From assembly GCF_000348985.1 (NCBI RefSeq), contig NC_035926.1, positions 372,001 through 436,000 of the forward strand: DNA of 64,000 nucleotides, in the 5' to 3' direction. Under the pieces are notes generated by a model that saw nothing but the letters and a program-made list of their open reading frames with translations, did not search any database and had not been told where the DNA came from. The stretch comes from Huiozyma naganishii CBS 8797. Its lineage: Eukaryota; Ascomycota; Saccharomycetes; Saccharomycetales; Saccharomycetaceae. Shown in pieces: positions 20,024 to 28,323 of this stretch. A program made the translations under genes and the position numbers. Each line of letters starts with the position of its first letter. The stretch's first letter is position 1.

Positions 20024-20495
20024 CCACCGCCCAAGCAGCCACGTGACATACACGTGACCGAGACGTTCAACCCAAACACCCAGAAACCGCAGCACGTGAC
20101 GAATTTGTATCATGTGACCCACTTTGTAAAACCCAAACATCCAGTGCACGTGACTTTTCTGCCGTTTCACGTGACCCTTGGACCAATTACAGTGTCGAAA
20201 AGAACTGCTCTGCAAAAGCAAAAAATATGAAAAAATCTGGCGGCGATAACGTCTTTTATAAAACACCCTGTGGCTCCAGGAGAGTTCGTTTCAGAGTCTG
20301 TTTCTTTGTTGTTCATGGTTTAGCAAAAGAGGTATCAGTTCTATTCTGTGATTGAGTGAGTATTAGAGACTGGGATTTCACGCTAGAAGTGGTTTTTCGT
20401 TTGTTGATATTGTTTCCTGCTCTTTTTTCTTGAAACATTATCCTACATCTATCCAATCCGTTTATCGAACTTCCCCATCGGTTTTCTATTCTACA
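20024..20495. promoter_or_regulatory. COX5 promoter with a cluster of Cbf1-type E-boxes
   Basis: Six CACGTGAC-like elements occur within 136 bp. CACGTGAC is at 20040, 20051, 20093, 20147 and 20168, and CATGTGAC at 20111, all in the same orientation. GTCACGTG on the opposite strand is the Cbf1 consensus. A CCAAT box at 20183-20187 fits Hap2/3/4/5 control of respiratory genes, and a TATA-like TTTATAAAA lies near 20254. No other gene is visible. Transcription factor assignments are inferred from motifs. Confidence 0.7.
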
Positions 20496-20951
20496 ATGTT
20501 GCGTAGTTCGATGAACACAGCAGTCAGGAGGGTTGTACCCCTCAGGTTTGCACAGACACAGGCGATTTCGCGGGCGGCTGTCACAAATATACAGGAACGG
20601 TGGGAGAAGATGCCTGCCACGGAGCAAGACGATTTGGTAGGGAAGTTGACCGAGCGTCAGAAACTGCCCTGGAGGGAGTTGACACAGCCGGAGAAACAGG
20701 CCGCGTGGTACATCTCGTATGGTGAGTGGGGGCCCAGGAAACCCGTTTTGGAAAAGGGTGACGGGTCGTTTATCGCCAAAGGTGTTGTTGTCGGTATGGT
20801 CGTTGCCGTCGGGTTCTTTGCCTTCATCAGACAGTTCGCTGGAGAGGAGAGCAAGACCATGACCAAAGAATGGCAGTTGAAGTCTGACGAGTACTTGAAG
20901 TCGAAGAATGCAAACCCATGGGGTGGGTACTCCCAAGTGCAATCCAAGTGA
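20496..20951 (+). CDS. COX5A/COX5B: Cytochrome c oxidase subunit 5 (Cox5a/Cox5b)
   Basis: Nuclear-encoded subunit Va/Vb of cytochrome c oxidase in the mitochondrial inner membrane. The 151 residues match the family length of about 153. An Arg/Ser-rich presequence (MLRSSMNTAVRRVV) comes first, then a matrix helical domain (RWEKMPATEQDDLVGKLTERQ and WYISYGEWGPR). A single membrane span (about 95-115, GVVVGMVVAVGFFAFI) and a C-terminal tail ending NPWGGYSQVQSK complete it. The frame is open upstream from a TTG, but the ATG at 20496 gives the normal presequence. It sits at the YIL111W (COX5B) position, although sequence alone does not separate the two duplicates. No intron is evident. Confidence 0.95.
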   Translation: MLRSSMNTAVRRVVPLRFAQTQAISRAAVTNIQERWEKMPATEQDDLVGKLTERQKLPWRELTQPEKQAAWYISYGEWGPRKPVLEKGDGSFIAKGVVVGMVVAVGFFAFIRQFAGEESKTMTKEWQLKSDEYLKSKNANPWGGYSQVQSK

Positions 20952-21333
20952 TTTCGGAACAAAGTTTTGCCCTACAGGGGCTTATATATATGGTGCACTG
21001 CGCGCGCTTGCAGTTATGAAAGTGTCTTATTATTCCAACGTATCACATATACGTATGTATGTGTGTATTTATTGAGTTGTCATTCTCGCTCTCTCGACTT
21101 GTGTCGTACCCTTCCTATATATAAATAGCTTCTCGATCATCAAGGTGGAACATCGACAGTTGATTTACGTTGTGGTCGTCTTCGGGTCGTCGAGATCTCA
21201 CAGGAACACGACACTCGGTGACGTCCGGGACGTTTTTTTCTCGAGCAGCTTCTTCTACAAAAGATCACATTTTTGTTCAAACGATGAGATGAGCTCTCGG
21301 GTTCACAGTAACGACAAGAGTACAGAAACCGCG
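20952..21333. other. Intergenic COX5-HPM1
   Basis: Contains TATATA-like and ACGTATGTATG stretches near 20985-21065. A two-codon upstream frame (ATG AGA TGA at 21284-21292) and an in-frame ATG at 21289 precede the preferred HPM1 start. No other gene is seen; COG5 is absent. Confidence 0.5.
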
Positions 21334-22416
21334 ATGAGTTTCTCGTTTGGGTTCAGTAGCAATGACTTCAGCGACGACGAATTGGCGGAGTCCACCAGTG
21401 TTGCTGCTTTGGGCGATGCTTCTGCGAACGGTGCCGCGAATGGTCAGTTGGGCAGCGCGCTCGATGACGTGCAACTCGTAGACGATATCAGCATTGTGCA
21501 GCCTGCTCAACACAGTCTTGAGTCCCTGCTGCGGGGACTACAAGGCGTGCGGCTCTCGTTCGAGACGGTCGCATCCCCGGAGACAGGGACGGTGCTCTAC
21601 AGGAGGGAACTGTTCGATATCAAGCATCAGCTCATGAGCAGCGAGGGCGACAAAGAACTTGACATTATCGTCAACGAGGACCTCAAGAGGAACGTGTACG
21701 AAGGTGGACTCAAATCTTGGGAGTGCTCGCTCGATCTCGTTGATTTGTTGTCCGCACGGCGCACGGACCTCGCTGCGGTCTCAAAGGTCATTGAGATCGG
21801 ATGTGGCACCGCATTGCCTACAGAGTATGTCTTCAGAGAGTACTTGCTCTCCAACAGGAAAAACGGACTCACGTTGGTGCTCACAGACTACAACTTTACT
21901 GTGCTGCAACTAGCCAGCTTGCCCAACATGATCCTCACATGGGCAAAGGAGACCCTCGACAGGGATCAATGGGCGATGCTCCAGAGGTCCGAGGACCCCA
22001 CTGTCCCCGTTATGGACAACGAGTTGCTACTCACTGCTGACTTACTCCAAAGGTTTCGCGAATCCCTCGCGGAGAGACATGTCACTCTTGACTTTGTCTC
22101 CGGGTCCTGGGGCCGTAAGTTCACAGACATCGTGCATTCTTTATTACCACAGTGTGAGGGGACGACAGCTGCATCACTGGTACTCACCTCAGAAACCATA
22201 TACCAGCCGGAGAACCTGCCGCTGATAACAGAGACTTTGCTTGACCTGAAGGGATACATCGGGGGACCCACGACGGTCCTAGTAGCGGCGAAGGACATCT
22301 ACTTTGGCGTTGGCGGGAGCGTCCTGGATTTCGAGAAACGGCTGGATGGCCTGAACGTGCAGTACAACACCACCAAGATCCAGTCCGGTTTGAAAAGATC
22401 AATTGTCACCATCTGA
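21334..22416 (+). CDS. HPM1: Protein-histidine N-methyltransferase Hpm1
   Basis: SAM-dependent methyltransferase (METTL18/Hpm1 family) that methylates a histidine of ribosomal protein Rpl3 in yeast. The 360 residues begin MSFSFGFSSNDFSDDEL, closely matching S. cerevisiae Hpm1. The SAM-binding motif I is VIEIGCGTALPTEYV (about 152-166), preceded by the conserved GGLKSWECSLDLVDLL. LVLTDYNFTVLQLA and LTSETIYQPENLP follow. Two in-frame upstream codons (GTG at 21145, ATG at 21289) could extend it, but homology favours 21334. Position equals YIL110W. Confidence 0.93.
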   Translation: MSFSFGFSSNDFSDDELAESTSVAALGDASANGAANGQLGSALDDVQLVDDISIVQPAQHSLESLLRGLQGVRLSFETVASPETGTVLYRRELFDIKHQLMSSEGDKELDIIVNEDLKRNVYEGGLKSWECSLDLVDLLSARRTDLAAVSKVIEIGCGTALPTEYVFREYLLSNRKNGLTLVLTDYNFTVLQLASLPNMILTWAKETLDRDQWAMLQRSEDPTVPVMDNELLLTADLLQRFRESLAERHVTLDFVSGSWGRKFTDIVHSLLPQCEGTTAASLVLTSETIYQPENLPLITETLLDLKGYIGGPTTVLVAAKDIYFGVGGSVLDFEKRLDGLNVQYNTTKIQSGLKRSIVTI

Positions 22417-22510
22417 ACCCAGGGGAAGAAACACCACTGGGTCTACCTGAAATTGAACGTTAGTCATCTTATTTTTACCATATATTAATAAATTACTTAT
22501 ACTTCAGCGT

Positions 22511-25213
22511 CTACTTGTTCACCTTCACTTTCAACGTTTGCAAAAACTCCATGTAACTTTCCGCGGTACCGATCTTGTCCTCCACAAAGTTCGTCATCGC
22601 CCAGATCCTCAACGCAGCAAGATCCCTGTTCGAATGGCCGTACTGTGGTGGCTCGTTCGCGACTACACCCCGCACAATGTAAAGCGGTTCGTACTTAACA
22701 CTGTCGTCGTCGCAGCGACTCCGTATAGTTGCAATCACGTTTCTTAGTTTTGCGTTGAACGCAGACCCTTCCACCACAGGAAGTTCCATCTTACCGCACT
22801 GGACATCCAGAACACTCGGCACACCGAAAACGTCCTCTACAAGCGCCGTCACCGCGTCACCACCAACCCACAAAAACATCTCCAAACCGTTGTCGATCAA
22901 GTACAGCCCAAACGACTGTATACTTTTGAACGAGTTATTAACTGCACCAACGGGGAAATCCAGTTCCTCGGGCATGTCGTGCAGAGAGTAGATCGTTGGA
23001 TATGCCATCCGGACGGCATATTTCAAGGGAGCACTCTCCAAGTAGTTCAAAGCGGCACTTCTGTAGTCGACCGGTATGACACCGCCTCGAAACGCCATCG
23101 TTTTCGTCAACGCATGCAGCAGAAGGGGCAACATTCTCATGTTGGCTGGGAACTTCAGCGGCAATATACCGCCCTCGTTCCTCGACGATATCTCCTTCTT
23201 GTACACCGACATAATTGCCAGCAACTTCGATTTCAAAAGCTCACGCGCAGAGGACAACGAGTCGTACATAACTTTCTGTATCGCAATCTGGTTGAAGTAT
23301 TCAAATATCGCCAGTTGATCAGCGGACCCGTATACGTCCCGCAGGTTGTTAGTTGTAGGGAGCGCAACCGTGATAATCCTGATGCGACGTTCGCACGTGT
23401 TGGACGAATGGAGAATCGCGATCTGTATGTACGCGTACTCGGAGGTGATAGTGTCATCCAGTTGAGCCTCAAACACGTACGACTGGTCCCTGGGCATCGT
23501 CGTCAACGCGCACAGGTCCGAGGACCTGTTAAAGAAGTGACCATAGAAATTCTTCATCTTGATCCCGCGAGACCCACGAGCCCTCATGACAGACTCCGTT
23601 GAGGTATCCATCGAGAGATGCTTTGTAAACTCCCGCGAAAACTTCGTGAGGTCCCCCTCGTTCGTCACTTGGAAACCAGGGTAGAAGTGTGTCTGGCCAC
23701 CGGTGTATCGGGACAACGAGGAGAGCGTCGTCACATCGATGTACGAGTCGGCAGTTAAAAACAAGTCCACGGCGATCTGTGATTTGTTACATTCTATGGG
23801 GAAGCTCTTATAAAAGGGATTCTGCGGGGTCAGCAGCTCGCCGTACTCTTTGGCAATGTCGGCCAACTTGGGTTGGTCTCTCATCTTCAATGCGGCTGGG
23901 CCTATATTGGGCAAAGTTGACGTGACAACGACAATCTTCCCACCAATGACAGACAGCAGTTTGAAAGCACCCCTCAACGCTGCACCGAGAGCAGACTTGT
24001 TGGAGGCAGCCGACTGGAACAGTTGTGGGATGCTTTGTAGCACTTTTGTTATATTCTGTTTACAGTCAGTCAGGGAGACCAGTAGCCCCCTTGGCGTTGG
24101 TAAAAATGCCTCGTCAAGGTCACCGACATCCAGTATCATTGGTGTTTTATTAGTTTCGGAGTCCCTTGGTACTTGAACATAGTGTAATTCGTGGTCCATA
24201 CAGATAATGGAAATCAATGTGTTGCCCTTGTAGTTAGGTATCATATCCAACGAGTTAATCAGTGACGTGGTTGCCGCGTACAATGAGCCATTCTTTATGG
24301 AGTTCAGGGACACGTCCAGAATAAAGGAGAAGATTGGTGGTGGAGGTTCCCTGACACAGTATTGTGCTGGTGCAATGTACTCCATCACGGCATGGTTGAC
24401 TTCATTCCGCTGGTACCGGTCTACCGTGTCCGTAGCGTTGATCAGTGCTGGATCACCAAATGATCCACCGCCAAATTGCATGGGGAGGTCATTGGCCAGT
24501 CTGCAAAAATTACACCTCCATCTTCTTGATTGCGGGATGAACGTGACGAACGGATTCAAATACGAGCGGCACCTCCTACAGCGAACAATCAACCCGTCTG
24601 AGTTCAAGGGCGGAGGATCCACATTGTCGTGAAGGTGTTGATACGGCCTGATCACAAGGGCAAACGGCACTTTGGACTTGTCCAGCAGCGATTGCGTCTT
24701 GGGGACTGCATTCAAAGTACACCTTAAGTAGTCAGAGGATGCGTTGACCGTCTCACCGGCGACCACCATTTTGTCCGCGGGGACCAAGATAGGAGGCGGT
24801 GGCAAGTCTAGATCAGTGATTGGGGGTGGCAAGCTTGCCATAAGGTCTACCGTGTACAGCTCATTCATCGGTTTATTGGACTCGTTGAATTGGTTTTGCA
24901 CCTGCGGGTTACTGCCATTTTGAGGGTGTACAGAATTGCCCATCTGTGTCGACTGTTGCTGGTAGAAACTCTGCGGGTTCACCACGGGCACGTTGTGTAG
25001 TTGCATATTTTCCACCCCTGCAGAGACTTGATCCAGTTGTTCGTGCATGTGCTGCTGGACTGGCGTCATCAACCTGGTATCACCGAAGGATTCCCCCTGG
25101 GTGGGGGGAGGTGTCGAAATCATCGGGTTGAGGGTGGCCGCAGTAACACCGCTTGCAGGGCCTGCAGCAAACTGTGCCTGGGGGTAGACACGTCTTTTGT
25201 GATTGTGAGACAT
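22511..25213 (-). CDS. SEC24: COPII coat cargo-binding subunit Sec24
   Basis: Forms the Sec23/Sec24 inner COPII coat and selects cargo at ER exit sites. The 900 residues start with a Gln/Pro/Asn-rich disordered region (1-150). A zinc finger follows at about 207-235 (CRRCRSYLNPF...RRWRCNFC). The vWA-like trunk spans about 270-520. A beta-barrel and helical domain lead to a C-terminal gelsolin-like domain (about 730-850) and the end GTAESYMEFLQTLKVKVNK. Position corresponds to SEC24 (YIL109C); the duplicate SFB2 is the alternative name. The length is close to S. cerevisiae Sec24 (926). Confidence 0.95.
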   Translation of the reverse strand: MSHNHKRRVYPQAQFAAGPASGVTAATLNPMISTPPPTQGESFGDTRLMTPVQQHMHEQLDQVSAGVENMQLHNVPVVNPQSFYQQQSTQMGNSVHPQNGSNPQVQNQFNESNKPMNELYTVDLMASLPPPITDLDLPPPPILVPADKMVVAGETVNASSDYLRCTLNAVPKTQSLLDKSKVPFALVIRPYQHLHDNVDPPPLNSDGLIVRCRRCRSYLNPFVTFIPQSRRWRCNFCRLANDLPMQFGGGSFGDPALINATDTVDRYQRNEVNHAVMEYIAPAQYCVREPPPPIFSFILDVSLNSIKNGSLYAATTSLINSLDMIPNYKGNTLISIICMDHELHYVQVPRDSETNKTPMILDVGDLDEAFLPTPRGLLVSLTDCKQNITKVLQSIPQLFQSAASNKSALGAALRGAFKLLSVIGGKIVVVTSTLPNIGPAALKMRDQPKLADIAKEYGELLTPQNPFYKSFPIECNKSQIAVDLFLTADSYIDVTTLSSLSRYTGGQTHFYPGFQVTNEGDLTKFSREFTKHLSMDTSTESVMRARGSRGIKMKNFYGHFFNRSSDLCALTTMPRDQSYVFEAQLDDTITSEYAYIQIAILHSSNTCERRIRIITVALPTTNNLRDVYGSADQLAIFEYFNQIAIQKVMYDSLSSARELLKSKLLAIMSVYKKEISSRNEGGILPLKFPANMRMLPLLLHALTKTMAFRGGVIPVDYRSAALNYLESAPLKYAVRMAYPTIYSLHDMPEELDFPVGAVNNSFKSIQSFGLYLIDNGLEMFLWVGGDAVTALVEDVFGVPSVLDVQCGKMELPVVEGSAFNAKLRNVIATIRSRCDDDSVKYEPLYIVRGVVANEPPQYGHSNRDLAALRIWAMTNFVEDKIGTAESYMEFLQTLKVKVNK

Positions 25214-26047
25214 GCTTGTCTTAGCGACCTCTATCTTGTTATTATAATGATTATTTTCTAACCTTCTTTAAAGTACTTACCTCCAGGTATAAGGGACACA
25301 GGGAAGTACACAGAATGTTCAGGGTGCTCCCACTTGATTTTGCCAAAACGCTCTTTTCTCAATTACCTACGCAAGAAAGAAAAAAGCAACCACCGGATCA
25401 ATCGCACTGGTAGCAAATATAATAACAGCAGTGTGTTCAACCGGGGATCAACCAACTAAAGCAGCAAACTCAAGGGCAACTACAACTGTTGCGTGTACAA
25501 TTTGAGCCTATTCGCGCTTGAAGAATTTGTTAAGCACAACCTGAAAAATTTTGGGAAAGAATTTCGAAAAAAAAAAAAGGAAAGAAAACAGAATTTGGGA
25601 CAAAAACGAAATAATCGGGACATTCGGAAAGGACATTTCAACGTTTGGCGGGAAAGGAATGCCGCTACATTACCCGAATGACCACCTTCTACCCGATATA
25701 TGCAGGCGGGGAAGCAAGGATTATGTGACTACTAACCCAGTGTCTGGCAAAATGTAGTGAAGGGGAGAAAGCATCTTGACGAACCGTATTTGTAGTGATA
25801 TTTGTACTACCCACTAAGACATTGCCCCACTATGTCTTGTCCAGGACATTCTTACGTACACCCATTTGCGTGCCTTCGAGATCTGTAATGGCCATTACAG
25901 GAACAAATATACGAAAAAACCAAAAAAAAGGAAAAGAAGACGAATACTGGAATCTATTGAAATATAGCAAAACCCTCTTTCTTGTGACATTATACTATCT
26001 TCGGATTGATCTTTCAGGGAGTCGCTAAAATAGTGCAAGTGTGGACA
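25214..26047. other. Divergent promoter SEC24 / YIL108W
   Basis: 834 bp with no supportable gene. It holds an A-rich tract at about 25566-25578 and another near 25912-25935. Short Lys-rich frames here are chance products of the A-rich sequence. Confidence 0.6.
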
Positions 26048-28132
26048 ATGGGGTCGTCTGGTATAGAGTTTTTCAATTTAAAGGAGAAAGAGCATGTTGT
26101 CTCGCCCTGTGTAATCATTCACGGGAAATGCTCGCAGAAGAGCGCCAATGCGCAGCATATTCAAGTCCAACACCCTCAGTTACCGACTTTGAACTTCCCG
26201 ATCAATGCCAACATCTTTAAGGCGACTGTACTGTTGTCCCCTGGGGAAAACAGACTTGTTTTTGTCACGGACACTGGTGCGTCTAAAATAATCACATGTG
26301 TGTACACGCCAATGCTACAGAATAAGCCCGTCCATCTGTGTCTCATAGTCGCGAAGGACTCGCCACTAAAGTTTGATTCGCCTGCCTCACAGATCAGGAA
26401 AGAGGGCGGGAACGGGATCGACCTGGCTATCAGGAAGTTGAGAATTGGGGCAAGGATCATGCAGGCCTTCACGAACGAACAGATGCTGCGGAACGGGTTC
26501 GGGCAACGGACCTTCAATTTCGTCGAAGAGTATGCATTGGATACACAATTCAAGACCAAAACAGAGATGAGGAACACCGTGAAGATCCATGTTCTTAACT
26601 CGGACAGGTCCTTAAAAGAGATTAGAGATGCAAACGTGGCACAGCAGAACCCAAAGGGAAACAACACGGGCGCGCTTTTCTCTTGGGCCTTTGAGGCATT
26701 GGATAAGTACGGTGGGCCCTTTGCTCAAAAGGAGAGCCCAATCCAAGCTGCATGTATTTATTTGGATACCCATTGGGACGGAAACATGATTCTCGGGCAT
26801 GCGGCCCTCGGTGGTGGTAGCGACAACGTGAAACTGGCCATTTTTGGCTCCCATGGATTGTACTCTTGGCCGACGTGCATAGAAGAGATCGTCCCCTATT
26901 TCTTGGATGACACCAAGTCTTCGACACAAGAGGTTGCCAATGACTGCAATGAATGTGGGTCCCACTGGGAGTGTCTGACCGTCACTTTGGGTGCGTTCAT
27001 GCACGAGATTGGCCACTCGTTTGGGTCGCCACATCAGGTTGACGGGGTCATGCTGAGAGACTACACAAGATTGAACAGATCGTTTTTGACTAAAGAAGCG
27101 TACTCAACAAGAACCAACTCTCACGGTGCACCTTCGCCAATTTTCCCGAAGGAAGAATGTGGTTGGAACCGCATGGACTTACTAAGATATCTATTCCACC
27201 CATCGTTCGCCAAGGACACAGATTACTACGACCATGGCTTTTTCAGACCAAGCACCAACGGTAATTTCAAGTTTAGTAGACCAACGTTCTACGCCTTAGG
27301 AAATGATATGTGCCGTATATACAGTCAAACAGGGATCTACTGTATTGAAGTTGTTGCAGAGGATTTAGCAAGGGGGTTCATCGAATACCTGCCAAAAAGC
27401 TTGGGTGGTACTGGACTGGAAAAGGAAGTTTACATATCGTTAGACGAACTGCGCGGGTTGATGCCTCCAGACTGGCAAAAAAAACATGGCAACGACTTCA
27501 AATTGAGAGTACTAGCTGCCAATGCACCTGATCTGTGGATTGAGAACTTGCCCGAATCCATCAGAATTAAACCGATCTCTATGGCTCAGTACGGCTTTGG
27601 CTCGGAGGTAAACGGTATGAAGTCGGAACTGCTTGGTAGCAGCAATCGTGGTACAGAAACCGGAATTGTGCCCGTTGACGTGAGAAAAGTTATTGCCGTA
27701 AGGGTATACCACGGTGCTGCACTCGATGGTATTCGGTTTTTCATGCAAAATGCCGGGAGTCCTTCTTCTTCGAAGGAACCACCTGTTCCGCCAAGAACAT
27801 ACTTGGCAAAAATGAAGGAATCCATAAAAACATCCAAGCACAACTCCGAAACTTCTGATTCAAGTGTTTTGTTCGGTGTCCAAACCCCTGATTACACGGA
27901 TATTGTATTGGAACCTAATGAAATTATTGCTGGTTTCAATGTCCGTTATGGTGCCTGGGTAGATGCTATCCAAATCATTACCAGTCATGGGAGGATGACT
28001 GATGTATTGGGTAAAACCGGTGGGGGTGGCCCTAGTGAATTGAAACCGCCAAGTGGTCAAGTAATTCTGGGTCTTTTTGGAACAGTTGGGAGATGGGTAG
28101 ACTCTATTGGTATCGTATATGGTACCTTGTAG
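26048..28132 (+). CDS. Putative zinc metalloprotease with C-terminal jacalin-like domain (YIL108W type)
   Basis: Orthologue of S. cerevisiae YIL108W, a putative zincin metallopeptidase of unknown substrate. The 694 residues contain the extended zinc motif HEIGHSFGSPH: His319, Glu320, His323 and His329, the HExxHxxGxxH form. A long metallopeptidase domain surrounds it, and DTHWDGNMILGHAALGG lies upstream. Residues about 555-694 look like a jacalin-type beta-prism, with Gly-rich IIAGFNVRYGAWVDAIQI and the terminal GRWVDSIGIVYGTL. There is no signal peptide, so a cytosolic location is likely. The first ATG is at 26048; the upstream TTG is ignored. Position between SEC24 and PFK26 matches S. cerevisiae. 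Confidence 0.92.
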   Translation: MGSSGIEFFNLKEKEHVVSPCVIIHGKCSQKSANAQHIQVQHPQLPTLNFPINANIFKATVLLSPGENRLVFVTDTGASKIITCVYTPMLQNKPVHLCLIVAKDSPLKFDSPASQIRKEGGNGIDLAIRKLRIGARIMQAFTNEQMLRNGFGQRTFNFVEEYALDTQFKTKTEMRNTVKIHVLNSDRSLKEIRDANVAQQNPKGNNTGALFSWAFEALDKYGGPFAQKESPIQAACIYLDTHWDGNMILGHAALGGGSDNVKLAIFGSHGLYSWPTCIEEIVPYFLDDTKSSTQEVANDCNECGSHWECLTVTLGAFMHEIGHSFGSPHQVDGVMLRDYTRLNRSFLTKEAYSTRTNSHGAPSPIFPKEECGWNRMDLLRYLFHPSFAKDTDYYDHGFFRPSTNGNFKFSRPTFYALGNDMCRIYSQTGIYCIEVVAEDLARGFIEYLPKSLGGTGLEKEVYISLDELRGLMPPDWQKKHGNDFKLRVLAANAPDLWIENLPESIRIKPISMAQYGFGSEVNGMKSELLGSSNRGTETGIVPVDVRKVIAVRVYHGAALDGIRFFMQNAGSPSSSKEPPVPPRTYLAKMKESIKTSKHNSETSDSSVLFGVQTPDYTDIVLEPNEIIAGFNVRYGAWVDAIQIITSHGRMTDVLGKTGGGGPSELKPPSGQVILGLFGTVGRWVDSIGIVYGTL

Positions 28133-28323
28133 TGTTGTCGTGCTATAAGACAAACTACTCTGACCCGTATTCTCTAAATAACAATGATGAGTGAAAGCTG
28201 TCATAACGATATATAAATTAATTGTTTTAAACATGTCGAGTCAATGAATGTATATGCCGGCATTTTATTCATTCAACCTTTTGAAAAGAGAGAAAAAAAT
28301 TCTGCCCCTTCGTCATCTTACCA

